Shown one piece after another: positions 35,346 to 46,865 of a DNA stretch of 64,000 nt; position 1 is the first letter of the stretch, and the number at the start of each line of letters is the position of its first letter. The notes below the pieces were generated by a model. It did no database searches and was not told the DNA's origin. It saw only the letters and a list, made by a program, of their open reading frames with translations. The position numbers were made by a program, and so were the translations under genes. Origin of the DNA: Blasia pusilla (Eukaryota > Marchantiophyta > Marchantiopsida > Blasiales); the NCBI GenBank assembly GCA_050084515.1, contig CM114274.1, positions 21,266,001 to 21,330,000 of the forward strand, in the 5' to 3' direction.

Positions 35346-36860
35346 GGATTATTGGAGTAGATTGATTGTATAGCTATATAGTTGTGTATTGCAACATTAT
35401 CTTGTATTAGATTTGAGTAGTACCTTACAATGCTCTATTGTGGAGACTAATAATGCAAAGACAATAGTATTCATTTGGAAATTACAAAGATTCTCGCTGG
35501 AAATAAATAAAGCTACATCAATGTTCACCCTCAATGTATCAAAACACTCACTCTTTCTTCCTTCTGAATCGATCTAGGCCCTTTTACAACCAAAGAGCAC
35601 GTTAGAGGCCTATTGTAGGAGTAGTTGGACACTCTTGGACTCCAATGCAGATGTCTATATTTGCATATAGGAGAGGAAACATGTGTAAGAATGACAAGCT
35701 CTATTTTACAAAGTTGAGATAAATGTTGCAAACATTTGATTCTTGTAATAAAAGACCAAAGCTCATCCTCACTTTTCTGTTTTTGGAATTAATTGTTGCT
35801 TCAACTTGTTTTAGCTCCTCATTGCTTCCTTCTACCTCCACGTGCAGCCCATCTCATGAGGTGCAAATTTTTGGAGTGTTGTAAATAGTAGGAAAGTGGA
35901 ACATGATTACTTAGCAATAATTGAGATTATTGATCATAATCATACCTTCCAAAACTTGGTTACTCAGCTGAAACGCATTTGAAAAGGAGAAGCACTCATT
36001 ACCTAAGCCTAAGAAATAATCATACCTCCCTAAACTTGTTTACTCATCCCTTTTACTGTTGGGAAAACCACTCAAGTGGAATTAAGGCCCAAACCAGAAA
36101 TTGAGAGTAACAATAAAAAATGAAAAATTTGGAAGTATGAGACATAGACAGTGAGAGAAGTGATGTTTTTTATTGACTTGTGTCACAAATTCAGTTGACG
36201 CCATCCGAGAGGCGCTCCTCTCATAAGAGTTTAGATGGTCTAGGCCTAAAGCATGAATAATAATTAAACTTGATCACATATAATTGCGGCTAAAATGTGA
36301 ATACTGAGTTTGTTAATAGGTTATTGCTAACAACTTATTACAAAATTTGACATATATGCACATCACTTTTTTTAATTTGTCAAAAGGGTTGATTGCCTAC
36401 AAGATGGGCTTAATAACTTTCACGCTCAATTTTGATAAAGAGAAGATCAATCTACCACGAGTAAGACTTGTTTGAGAACATTCTTTCATATTAGGATCAC
36501 CCAATCAAAGATTAAAACAAATGCCTAGAATTTGATGTGTCATTCCCTCAAATTGCTAATGGTATTCACTTGTTTAAATCCCCAAAGGTTATGCTTAAAT
36601 TCTTTTGTTCTTTTTCAATTATCCACGATTTCGATGTACTTGCATGCATATGTTTTAATTTATGGCTCCTACATGTACGCTTTGTTTTGCTTCTCGACTG
36701 GTCAGGTTATTTTGGTTTTTGTGATTGTGATTGTTGTATACCGTGGATGAAAGTTTTGCATATTTTCCTACCGTGGATCCATGTAACCCAATTCGTGTGA
36801 TTAATGATATTAGTGGCTTTTAAAACCTCCAACTAATTCTGTCCCATCCGTCCTATTCTT
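35346..36860. other. AT-rich intergenic DNA
   Basis: No gene, RNA or transposon motif recognised. Open frames at 36532-36800 are AT-rich and hydrophobic by composition only. Confidence 0.4.
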
Positions 36861-36888
36861 TCTTGTTTGTTCCAGCACCATGATGGTG

Positions 36889-37235
36889 TGCCTCATATAC
36901 AAACTTGTTTGTATATGGGCATTTTTTCTCGTCCCAAAATTTCCCCTCCCTTATATTCTCTCCTCTCGGTGCGGCTATTCTCTCGTGTATATACCGGTAT
37001 ACAAACTAGTGATGATTTGTATTTGTGTCCCATCCGTCCTATTTTATTCGATATTCTCTCCTGTGCATGTCTACTTTGTATACAAACTAGTGATGATTTG
37101 TATTTCTGTCCCATCCATCCTACTTTTTTCGATATCCTCTCCTCTGATGGTGTGTCTACTTCGCATACAAACTTGTTTGTATATGAGCATTTTTTCTCTC
37201 GTCCCAAAACTTCCACTCCTTCGTTCAAAACTTCC
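36889..37235 (+). repeat. 82-bp imperfect tandem repeat
   Basis: GTATACAAACTAGTGATGAT begins at 36997 and again at 37079, each followed by TTGTATTT(G/C)TGTCCCATCC and a CGATAT(T/C)CTCTCCT block. Weaker related text (TGTTTGTATATGGGCATTTT and TTTGTATATGAGCATTTTTT) flanks both sides. The long open frames here (up to 133 codons, both strands) are products of the repeat. Confidence 0.8.
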
Positions 37236-37269
37236 CCTCCCTCATATTCCCTGTACATAAAAAACTAAT

Positions 37270-38135
37270 GTGATATACGAACTACAAATATTTTTCTCGC
37301 TCACCCTTATCAAAGGGCCCCATGCTATAGCCGATTCTTTTCAGGTGTCATATGGATATCAACGAGGATGTACATCACCCCATGTACATGAGAGCGTTAC
37401 CAAAGCGTTTAGAACACCACACGTAACTGAAAAGCCAGTTGCCTCCAAACCTTCATGCCTAAAGATGTCCCATAAATATTTGAAGCGATGAACATGTTTA
37501 CAACTTCATGGACATTAAAAAACATAGTACATAAAAACTGTTATAATTACTCCTAATAGAGTTCCAACTGCCGTGCATGCCCTCCAGGTTGACTTGGCAA
37601 CATGTTTCTCGTAGCATCATCTTGCGCTCTCTCACGGAAGCATTCGAAAGATGCATGAAACATCTTTCAAAGGCTTTCCGTTCCTTAACCACTTCGCAAT
37701 CATGGCATGCATTCTGCATGATACGTGCTGCCTTCTTTGTCGTGCTTGCTCCTCCATACAAGGCCAGCAAGTGTTTAGGGCGGGGGCGGTAGGTCTTGGC
37801 TAGGCTCTTGAAATACTAGTCATCGTGTTCAAGGTGGACGACAGCAGTGTAGCCACCCTAAAAGTGTAAATATGTGTAAGAGCGGATCCAGTAGCTAACG
37901 AGCTCAACCCCAAATCACAACCTTCGTGCACAAAGGAGAACCGCATACGCAGACAGTTTCCGGAAAGCTTCGGCCAACTTTTAGGTCAAGTGTATTATGC
38001 ACACTCAGCAGAAGATAAACTGTTTAGCAACGATGGCGATCCATCACTTGTCCCTACAGATTGCACTCCCGCTTGGGCATCGTAGGGAAACGAAGCCGCT
38101 AATACCTTTAGGACCCACGTGACAACACGTACGGT
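37270..38135. other. Region downstream of the Ycf49-like gene, nothing recognised
   Basis: It holds the 3' side of the Ycf49-like gene and unassigned DNA. An open frame at 37498-37770 (minus, Cys-rich: CHDCEVVKERKAFERCFMHL) has no family I can name and lacks support as a gene. Confidence 0.4.
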
Positions 38136-40009
38136 CTAATCTTCAGCTGCTTTCTTTTGAGATTTTTCCCAGATCCGGTATGCAGCAATCCACATAGTAA
38201 AGTTGCCAACCACTGTCAGGAAAGCTTGCAGAACCACTAAAACCTGCAGCACACCACCAAGTAAGAGATTGAGACTAAGACCCGAGACAATGGATTAATC
38301 TGCATGAAACAGAACGAGTTGAATCCAGATGACGTAAGACAAATCTAAAAATATATAATCATCCGACAACTACATTCTTCCACACTTGGGTGATTTACTA
38401 CATACATAAGAAGGCTCTATTTCGGTATGACGTTCAGAAACCTATTCAGCATTCATCTTCGCTTGCAAGATCAGCTACCATCAGATCGGTGTTCTGTGGG
38501 TGAGTTGACTTGACTGACTTAAAGAGTCATGGATGGGCTGAATTAGTTGTTTCTACAGTAACACCCATAGCGTATGCAAGAGCTTGACAATCATTACTTT
38601 ATCCCCTCACTTTTTGCTTGTCTACCGAATCCGCTTCCAAGCACTGTCCCTCCCCTATGTAGAGAGTCTATTCTGTCTTCGAGAACCTCTGGTAAATGAC
38701 TACACTATGTCTCCAAAGGATAAGGTGGCTTTTCCAAGAAAAAACAGCACGTCTTCCACCTTGAACCTGAAATGATACGTGTCGAATTCAGATCAGTCGA
38801 TAATGAATGTACCTCGAGAGACGGATCATTGTAAAAGAAGTGCCAAGTGCAAGCGCACATTGCTCCCCCCAGTAAAGGAACCTACATTTAGAGTCATGGC
38901 AAGGTGTCGCCACTATCGTCAGCAACAATCCTATCTTTTGAAACTTCAAGGATTTAACACTAACGAGATTCAATTTGATTGATTTGGTTGAGAAAATTTG
39001 CTGCTGAAACATGCTAAACACTAAATAGGTAATGGAATATGCCCATGGGAAAACTTCGCGTGGCTAGCGAAGTTTTCCCATGAAATAAGGTATCAAAAAG
39101 ATATCACTACACTAGTTCCGAAATTTACCATTCCCCAGGTAAGGCCCTTCCATGCTAGATTTCTTCGGGTGTCCCCATACCTCCACACCAGCGCCATTGC
39201 TGTTAACCTGTAGGAAACCAATCTTTCCACCACACTCTTATCACACACACGACCAAAATTCGGACCACGATCTCCTTACATCCACTGAACCAATAAAACT
39301 TTCTCCCAGAGGTCTAAATTTGAAGAATACTCGCAGTCAGTGAAGCGAGATGAAGGCCCTACAATCGTCCGATAAAACGTTCAGGAGTGTGGGGGCCCTG
39401 CGTAGAAGAAAGGAATGAGGGAGGAAAACCTTACCATTCCGCAACGCTGGCCACATGTATTATCCAGGTGGGTAACGACAGAGCATTTGCAGGTTCGTTG
39501 GCAGCCCAAGCCATGAGCCCCTCAGCGGCCGGTCTGACTGCCTCAAAATCCACTGCGAAGGAATCTTGAGGATACACAAAAATCCAGGACGCCATACCCA
39601 ACGCCAACACTGATCCGAAATCACTGCTACCCAAGGAGAGTGGGACTGGATTTTCAGTTCCGGAGACAGGAGATTCTATTTGAGCGCCAGAAAATGGACT
39701 TCTTAGCTCATGCAGCCCATCCTGTTGCAGACCCAGCGCTAGCTTGCCGGACAGAGATGCTGAGAAATGCGGGTCAATTGAATTCTGTCTTTCGACTCCG
39801 GGAACTGTACAAATGGCATCGCCTTTAGCTCTTACATTCACACGAACTTTCAATGGACCATAGTGAACGCATGACAAACTGGAACAAGTGAATCTAGATG
39901 TGAGGAGACTGCGACGACAAGTTCCATTGATGGAGTGGGAGTGCCGGAACAGTAGCGATTCGTAGTTAGCAGTGGGCATGGGCAGCAATTGCGTTGCCAT
40001 AGTTTTCAT
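38136..40009 (-). CDS. YCF49: Ycf49-like (DUF2499) chloroplast membrane protein
   Basis: Four exons with GT/AG borders and matching phase: 39435-40009, 39129-39207, 38813-38881 and 38136-38243, giving 276 residues and a TAG stop. Residues 1 to about 75 are Ser/Arg-rich and acid-poor, like a plastid transit peptide. A hydrophobic segment lies near FGSVLALGMASWIFVYP. The conserved domain starts at about residue 176: ALSLPTWIIHVASVAEWLTA, then MALVWRYGD, WKGLTWGMVPLLGGAMCACT, WHFFYNDPSLEVLVVLQAFL and TVVGNFTMWIAAYRIWEKSQ. The family is shared with cyanobacteria and red-algal plastids; its role is not well established. The start is ATG 40009; a second ATG three codons on is possible. All exons are undamaged, so the gene looks functional, with a Helitron fragment only about 300 bases upstream. 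Confidence 0.93.
39044..39082 (+). repeat. Perfect hairpin in intron 2 of the Ycf49-like gene
   Basis: The 16-base arms CATGGGAAAACTTCGC and GCGAAGTTTTCCCATG match perfectly around the 7-base loop GTGGCTA. It lies between exons 2 and 3. Confidence 0.85.
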
Positions 40010-40300
40010 CTAGTTTCTCCTCTTCAGGTTTATCGAAAGTGGCTCAGCCCCTCAACTTATCTGGGCTTCGAACCATGATGTCCAATAGAGATTAACCAAA
40101 CTCAACCCGACAGCTCTCAACGCACCCTAAAGAGAATAATCAACGTCACATACGGGATTGTTAACCTGCAAACAGCGTATTATGAAAGCGTGACATTAAA
40201 TCGCGATACGCTCGAACGTCCTTTAGGTTTTTCTCTCCCTCGCTATGGGATGCATAAATCAATAAGAAAAGAAAAAAATTCATAGAAGTATTTCTTTATA
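40010..40300 (-). promoter_or_regulatory. Short upstream region of the Ycf49-like gene
   Basis: About 300 bases separate the ATG from the Helitron helicase remnant. No obvious TATA box was identified. The Helitron 3' terminus should fall in or near this interval, so promoter and transposon end may overlap. Confidence 0.3.
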
Positions 40301-40307
40301 TGCTACA

Positions 40308-41833
40308 TTATGCGTGAAGTGTCTTTTTTTCATTTGAAAGGGCATCATTTCTTATTGTGATATTAATTGCAATTTTTTGTCCTACTCTTGACAATGCTAC
40401 ATCTACTACATCTAAATGACCGTGAGAAAAGATTGATGTAGGTAAGTAAATTCCTATCTTTTTCAAGGTTTGACCTTGAGATTTATTGATAGTCATAGCA
40501 AAAGCGGGACGAATAGGAAATTGAAATCGACGTACATAAAAAAAAACGTGAGTCTGATGCAATCAATGGGATACGTGGAATAGAAACTCGATCTCCAATG
40601 TTCCTTCCAGTGATGATTTGAGCATCGATGACATGTTGCATGAATCCACGGATCACCAATCGAGTTCCATTGGGTTGTCCCTTTGAACCATTCAAATTTC
40701 TTAAAAGCATGAGAGGTGCACCAATTTTCAAGGTTAAACGATGTGGTGGTAAACATGACGGTAAGCACGTATTTAAGAATTCTGTCGAGTAGATATAGCT
40801 CATTCTCTCATTCAAAATGGAATCAACACTAAGGTAAGTACGTTCATGCATAGAACAAACATATGGTAATCAGAAGATGATTTTAGTTTTGATGCCTAAT
40901 ATAATTGAAGAACTCGTGAGGAGAATTATATGAAGAGTATTTGAAAACCAATATTACCTCTCCACAGAAGCGAGACATGACTTCTACATTGATGTCATCA
41001 ACATCTCAATTTTTTCGGTGTGAGAATTGTTGTATCTCTTAGAAAGTTGACGTCACGAAAATTTTCATAATCATTTCGGTCGATAATGTCAATAAGATCA
41101 CTTATTTTCTTACTCTTTGTCACCTTATCATTTGGCAGTTGTATAAAATCCTCTCCTAAGTGATATTCCAAAGGCACACGACCCTCTCCAACCTCCAATA
41201 ACCAATCTGCAAATGCTTGTTGTTGCACAAGCATGTTCACTTCCAATCTTTGAACTCTCATATTCGTCGTAAGCTTCATTACCCTCACATGAGCCCATAA
41301 AGGTGATCTTTTTAATGTAGCTTGAATAATTTTTGGACGGTCTCCATGACGAAAAATTGGCAAGACTTGGCAAAAATCCCCACCAAAGATTATTAATTTG
41401 CTACCAAACGGAATATTCCTCAAATCTTCTGATATCACTCCCATGATATCTTGAAAGGATCGATTTACAGCCTCAAATGCATGGCGATGTGTCATAGGTG
41501 CCTCATCCCATATGATAAGCTAGACCCTTTGAATCAAGTGCGCAACTTCACTATTAACCGGTAAATTACAAAAAAATGAGTCAAAGATATTAGTATTTTG
41601 CGCGAGATATCTCTTTCTAACATATTAAAAGAGTTTCAAATTCATGAAATTTTTACAAACTTACTTGCAAGTAGAATTTTCATCTATATTGATTGGAATT
41701 GTGAATGCACAGTGCATCCTCCATCTAGTAACAAAGCACATATCCCCGATGAAGCGACATCTAAAGCTATGCCTCCAACACTTCATACACTTGCGAGAAG
41801 AAGATTATATAAGAAGGTTTTCCAAGTACCGGG
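40308..41833 (-). mobile_element. Helitron fragment with Pif1-type helicase
   Basis: The minus strand reads a degenerate Walker A (PGTWKTFLYNLLLASV; normally PGTGKTFLY), then APMTHRHAFEAVNRSFQDIM and IIFGGDFCQVLPIF. Further on come WAHVRVMKLTTNMRV and the terminal FAMTINKSQGQTLKKIGIYL and VALSRVGQ. These are Helitron Pif1-like helicase motifs in order, with frameshifts (40998-41495, 40483-40851, 40308-40562). Rep/HUH and zinc-finger parts are absent. The upper end abuts the copy B transposase at about 41833, directly after its MADNAQ motif. Confidence 0.85.
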
Positions 41834-43355
41834 TTGTGCATTGTCCGCCATGAATCCATAAATTTCCAGAGGTGGCCTTTTTTTTTCCTTCACCACCTCT
41901 AATAAGAATAACCAACACATCTTCAAACTTCCAACGTCTTCTCTTTTTACCTTACAGAAAAATATAGTTTTGAGTCCCTTCTCCACATGGTCATTAACGT
42001 GAGCATCCATGGTCAACCATCCATTCAGCACTCTGTAGCAAATATCAAAGCTTACCCAGCTGCCGTAAAGATCTTCCCCTTCCCTCATTTGATCTATAAG
42101 ATCGAGGCACTCGACGGCCCTGTCGTTGACATTTTGAAGACATAAGCCCTGGATCCTTCACCTCCTTCGCCCATGAACTGCCATCTTTGAATAAATGGAA
42201 ATATGGAGTTGGCCTTGATTCTGGCAATGGCATCCATTTTGGCCGTATTTCCATCCAGTACCCGTATTTGACGCAACAAAGTCGGGAAGCATTCAGGATC
42301 AGCGAGAAATGCGAGATTTTCCCAGAGCTGTTTCTCCTCAGCAGCCGTGATCTCGCCTTGCCCAGGGATTCCAAGCAGTTGTTCACAAATTTGTGATGTT
42401 GTTGTTAACTTGATCATTCCGGGCTTTGATCCCGGAGAGTTTCTATATACCTCGGCCATTTTCTTTGCCACATCTTCCTTGATGTGTCTTTGAATTGCAC
42501 CAATAACAGGATGAATGTGGGAGCCAATATGAACTGCCAGCCTTGTGAACTCGGACGTAGAACTGAAGTCGTGCACAATGAAAAATATGTATGCAAGACA
42601 CACTCCAACGCTGAAAGGGGATGCTTGACAATGAGGACATCGATGGCCTCCCGGCGGTATGGTCGCACCGACCTCATATGGAGTTTCTGCATTCTTAGGG
42701 GGGAATCGCGACGTATTGACTCACCCATTTTGAGCAGGACCAGCAAGTGGAGGCATTTCAAAAATGCAATTACCATCGTACGTGGGCAAAAACTCGTCCA
42801 CAAGAATCTGCTTGAACATTTTAAAGGGCAGAGAAGACAGCAAACTATTGTCTGATACTCGCAAGAGGAACAAGTAGGCAGACAGAGGACCAAGTTGGTG
42901 TCGACAATTCCACTGAGGTTGACGACATCCGGAATGTCTTCATGAAGTACAACATTGTTACGAACGTGCAAAGTTGGAGTCGATGCCGGATCTACTGAGC
43001 TTGGAGTGGAAAACGTAGAGCTTGATGCACTAGGAAATTCCGGACTGTCTACTTGGGAAACAAAGGAATTCAGAGGCAAGCCATAAACTATGTATTGACC
43101 ATTTTTTAGAGGTAGGAGATTCCATACTTTACGGTGTGCTATCACTGGCTGTACTGTCTCACCCACAACGTCCTCCATACTGTCCATCATAACATCCTTG
43201 GAAATAAATATTGTTCCAATTTCGAGAAGAAATCGCACTGAGAGGAAATTTTCCTCCATTGGTATGAAAGATTCACGAGCTTGCGGTCGAACCATTTCTG
43301 ATTGAGGAAGGGCCGCTAGATGACTGCCACAAGTGAGTTTCACATAATTATCCAT
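41834..43355 (-). pseudogene. Transposase-like gene of copy B (N-terminal part)
   Basis: Starts at ATG 43355 (MDNYVKLTCGSHLAALPQSE). A Ser/Thr-rich linker (PSSVDPASTPTLHVRNNVV), DIPDVVNLSG and a helical part follow. The zinc-finger-like HxH region is at 42480-42640 (FTRLAVHIGSHIHPV), then KKMAEVYRNSPGSKPGMIKL and ICEQLLGIPGQGEITAAEEK. The region near 41845-42088 (GSWVSFDICYRVLNGWLTM ... LEIYGFMADNAQ) resembles the RNase H-fold core of SWIM-containing transposases, with the Asp of MADNAQ a candidate catalytic residue (41843-41845). Several frameshifts are present. The gene is cut at about 41833 by the Helitron fragment. The start region matches copy C (59312) nearly word for word. Confidence 0.6.
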
Positions 43356-43377
43356 TCTTAGATGATTCCACCGGGTG

Positions 43378-43428
43378 GAGAATGAGAATGAGAATAAGAA
43401 TGAGAATGGGAATGAGAATGAGAATGTT
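43378..43428 (-). repeat. Hexamer repeat in the transposase leader, copy B
   Basis: About eight units of CATTCT (GAATGA on the plus strand, with a few changes) between the TATA box and the transposase ATG. Copy C has the same hexamer in four units at 59262-59284. Confidence 0.85.
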
Positions 43429-43430
43429 TA

Positions 43431-43437
43431 ATTTATA
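43431..43437 (-). promoter_or_regulatory. TATA box of the copy B transposase-like gene
   Basis: TATAAAT in CACTATAAATTAAA on the minus strand, 76 bases upstream of the ATG. Identical context (TTCACTATAAATTAAA) in copy C at 59248. Confidence 0.7.
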
Positions 43438-43529
43438 GTGAATAGTGACCGTTATTCTTCAGACAAAATTCGACTGACAAGATGTTGTTTGGTAGATGAG
43501 ATTGTTTGATGCAATGCATTCAATCCTAT

Positions 43530-44390
43530 TGCAACATGTCAGAGTCTGAGGGGTTGCAAAATTTGGGACTTAGACACGTGGGTTGCAAAGCCGCGGAGTA
43601 CCAGCTTGTGTAAGAGTACGAGTGCAACTTGCAACCCGTCGGAGTCCGTTGGGTTGGTACCCCCTGCTTGTCTGACCTGTGTGATTGGAGTTGGGATTTG
43701 CTAACATCGAGACACGGGACATCGCATGGATTTGCAACGGCAACCCGTTCGGGACTACGAAAGGCACCTAACCTCACTTTCCCTTTTGGATCTTCCGTCG
43801 ATTTCTCTTGTCCAATGAACCGTGCAAACCGTCAGTGCAGTTTTGTCGTATGGTGGGAAGTGTCCAACCCAAGGTAGACCTTGTAACCCGTCGGACGGCA
43901 ATGGCTTGCCTCGGGACTATGCTTTGTTGCATTGTTACCCAAGGACAAGGACAACGTGCAACCCGTCGGTCTCCGAGGGGTTGCCCGGGTACCTCACCTT
44001 GTTACCCCAAGATGAGGGAAACATGCAACCTGTCGGTCTCCGACGGGTTACGCGGGTACCTCACCTTGTTATCCCAAGACGGGGGAAGCGTGCAACTTGC
44101 TGGTTTCCGACGGGTTGCATGCGTACCTCGCCTTGTTATCCCAAGATGGGGGAAGCGTGCAACCCGTCGGTCTCTAACGGGTTGCGCAAGTACCTCGCCT
44201 TGTTATCCCACGACGGGGGAAGCGTCCAACCCGTCGGTCTCCGACAGGTTGCTTGGGTACCTCGCCTTGTTAGCCAAGGATGAGGGATGCGTGCGACCCG
44301 TCGGTCTCGGACAGGTTTCCTCGGTAACTCGCCATGATTCCCCAAGATGAGGGAAGCGTGCAACCCATCGGAGACCGACGGGTTGCCCGG
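43530..44390 (+). repeat. Palindrome array in the divergent promoter region, copy B
   Basis: At least ten palindromes. The last seven begin near 43959, 44024, 44092, 44159, 44226, 44292 and 44359, a period of 65-68 bases. Arms are GCAACCCGTCGG and CCGACGGGTTGC with TCT or AGA in the centre. Between them is conserved text (TACCTCGCCTTGTTATCCCA, GGGGGAAGCGT), so the whole 67-base unit is tandemly amplified. The array sits between the two divergent TATA boxes. Confidence 0.9.
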
Positions 44391-44477
44391 GTTCCCACAT
44401 GCAAAGTTCCATAATGGTCGACACGTTGCCGTCGGTACGATCCAACAATCCAACGGTCAACTCAATGGCTCAAAAAG

Positions 44478-44485
44478 TATAAAAG
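44478..44485 (+). promoter_or_regulatory. TATA box of the copy B ParB-methyltransferase gene
   Basis: TATAAAAG preceded by GGCTCAAAAAG, 280 bases before the ATG at 44758. Same context in copy A. Confidence 0.7.
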
Positions 44486-45984
44486 GTTGAGGTTTCGATC
44501 ATTTCCGTTTTTCATTTTGTGATTTCATGTGCTCTTCCTCGCAACACTTGACGTTACCTTTCCGCTGCCAAACTCGGTTACATCACCACTTTGCTAGAAG
44601 GTTACGACGATCCAACACCGGACGCTTCGAGGGTTTGATTTTGGCAAGCCCATCCTCTGGAGGGTCACGGTGCTTCATCACGAAACGCTTTGAGGGATCT
44701 ATTGTGCACAGAAGCATATTAGATTGTCGAGGAGGAAGAGCTGACCCAACATGCACTATGACGAGAAAGAAAACACAAGCAACCAAGGTAGGGAGCATCA
44801 CTCCCAAGTCCATCAGGACTCCGACATCACCATCTCCAGGTCTTCGTTCGGAAAATGATGTAAGGCAATAAGAAATAGAGGAGTAGGAAAGGGAAGCTGA
44901 TATGCACAGGCATGACGTTCTAGCAAAACGTGTTCTGGAGGAGCTTGCTAAGCAAAACACTAAGGCTGAGGCATCGAAGGCCTTGAAGAAAAGAGTCGCA
45001 GACGAGAAATGCAAGAAGAAGCGTCTTGACACCTGTGTGAGAAGAGCAGAATTGGGGAAAGCTCGAAGGGAAAAAGCAATCGCCATTGAAGAAAGCCCTC
45101 CCCGTCCAACAGAGAGTGTTGAGATGCAAGAAATGTCTCCGATGAGGTCTAGGGACACCATGAATCTAAAATCGAATGAGGAAACGGCCAAAGTTCAAGT
45201 GATACATGATGAGGTCATGAGGACAGCAAGTGTGGAGATGGTGGACATCTCTGAAGAAGTAGGAGAAGAGTCTTCGTCGTCTTTGAGCCATGTGGAAGAA
45301 ATTGACCTTTATTGGATCAATGAGTTTCCCGTAGACTTGCCAGTTGCTGTCCTAGAGCAGCTGGCGGGCTTGGATACCTACCCAATCTTTGTGCGGGTAA
45401 GAAATTTTTGAGTTATATGAAGGCTCATTATGAAATTCATTGGCAGAACACTATATTTTATTGACTTGGTTCTCATTGTGGTAGGTTGTTAAGAAGATGG
45501 CACTGATGGAGGGCCAAAACGCCCCGAGAATTCCACTCTGTCGATTGCGGACAATGGAGTACGTCCGCAAAAAATTCAATCAGAGGAGGACATTGCAGAG
45601 CTCAAACAGTCGGCAGCAACTGCATCCTACGTTCACAACTTCCCTCCATTCTATGTTCAGCCTTACGACGAACATGGAACCCAAGCGCTGGTGACGGAAG
45701 AGGACTTGGAGGCGTTGGATACTTTTTGGAGGATGAGAGATCAGGAGTTCAAAAGAGCGATTGAAGGAACCAAATTTAGCTGGATGCAGAACCTTTACTT
45801 CCTCATCTAGGATGGAAACCACAAGTACATGGCGTGGACACAGTTTGCAGAGGAGCGCCCAAATTCATTGGAGGCGCATTCGTGAAAGCAGTCGTGCTCG
45901 ATCCATTTCCTCATCACATGGCAACGGTGGAAATGGCAATGCATGCGATGAATACGTAAGTTTCCTCTTCCTTAAGTTTGATTG

Positions 45985-46470
45985 CTTCAACCCGTCGGAG
46001 TCAGACGGGTTGAATAATTGAAAAGCTTAAAGATGGGCAAGAATGATTTGAGTCTCTTGCCACCATCCTATTTGTGGTCAATGTCATAGTCAAGCAAATC
46101 GTTGGAGTCCGACGGATTTCCTTGTGGCCAAGCACACCACATTTATCCGGGATACTAAAACCAGTCGAACATCGACGGGTGGTAAAATGACTACATGATT
46201 TATTTGTTCTGCAATCTGTCAAACTCCGACAAGTTGCACAACGAGAGGTAACAAATCAGACGCCTAAAAGCAACTCGTCGGAGTCCGACGAGTTGGTGCA
46301 TTGTCCGGTATTTTTTGGATACTTTTGGCCAAAAGAAACTCGTTGGACTCTTGAGGGTTGCATTCCCCCCCCTAGGGTAGGTGGTTGGAGTACGAGAGCT
46401 TGCTTTTAGGCGTCCAATTATAGCTTTACAAGGCATTGTGCAACCCGTCGGACTCCGACGGGTTGATATG
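45985..46470 (+). repeat. Palindrome array in intron 2 of copy B, left part
   Basis: About eight palindromes between 45988 and 46465. The one at 46441-46465 is perfect (arms CAACCCGTCGGA / TCCGACGGGTTG, centre C). The array continues on the far side of the chromovirus at 51610. Confidence 0.85.
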
Positions 46471-46489
46471 TGCAGTTTTTTTCCGGAAA

Positions 46490-46494
46490 CCTCT
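46490..46494 (+). repeat. Target-site duplication CCTCT, left
   Basis: CCTCT immediately before the LTR start; it recurs at 51588-51592 right after the element. Confidence 0.8.
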
Positions 46495-46863
46495 TGTCGC
46501 AACCCTCATGACCAAACGAGTGCCAAAGCGGAACATCGAAACATTAGCGGGCTCACGCTAAGATGGTTTGCGCGTTGGAGTGGTCTCGAAGAAGAGACAA
46601 GAGATGAGACGCAAGCGAGGCTTCGCGTTTCAGATGTTATGGTCACGACTGAGAAACCTAGACCAAACGCGGAACAAGACTTGAAAGGAGTTGAGTCTAG
46701 GAAGTGGGTTGCCAAAGGAAGAATCCGGATTAGGAACGCCACTAGCGTTTGAGAGTTTCCAACTGTATTTATGGCCATAACTTTTATTGCTGAGATGCGT
46801 TTGGATCGAACAAGGGTGCGTTGGAAGACTTATGGAAAGACGGTTCAAATGCACTAAAGATCT
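46495..46863 (+). repeat. Truncated 5' LTR of the chromovirus
   Basis: It begins TGTCGCAACCC where the 3' LTR has TGTCATGACCC. From 46502 on it is nearly identical to 50183-50544. It stops at about 46863, where AAGATCTT is joined to RT coding sequence. Confidence 0.85.
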
Positions 46864-46865
46864 TG

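Noticed and set aside
36867-37268. Open frames of 121-133 codons on both strands
   Set aside because: They arise from an 82-base tandem repeat and lack any family motif.
37498-37770. Cys-containing 90-codon minus frame, considered as a small CHCH-type protein
   Set aside because: The cysteine spacing does not fit a twin CX9C or CX3C pattern and no flanking exon was found.
44583-45191. 202-codon minus frame opposite the ParB gene exon 1 (likewise 23844-24653)
   Set aside because: These are antisense shadows of the coiled-coil exon; the plus-strand frame is conserved among three copies and has matching splice sites.
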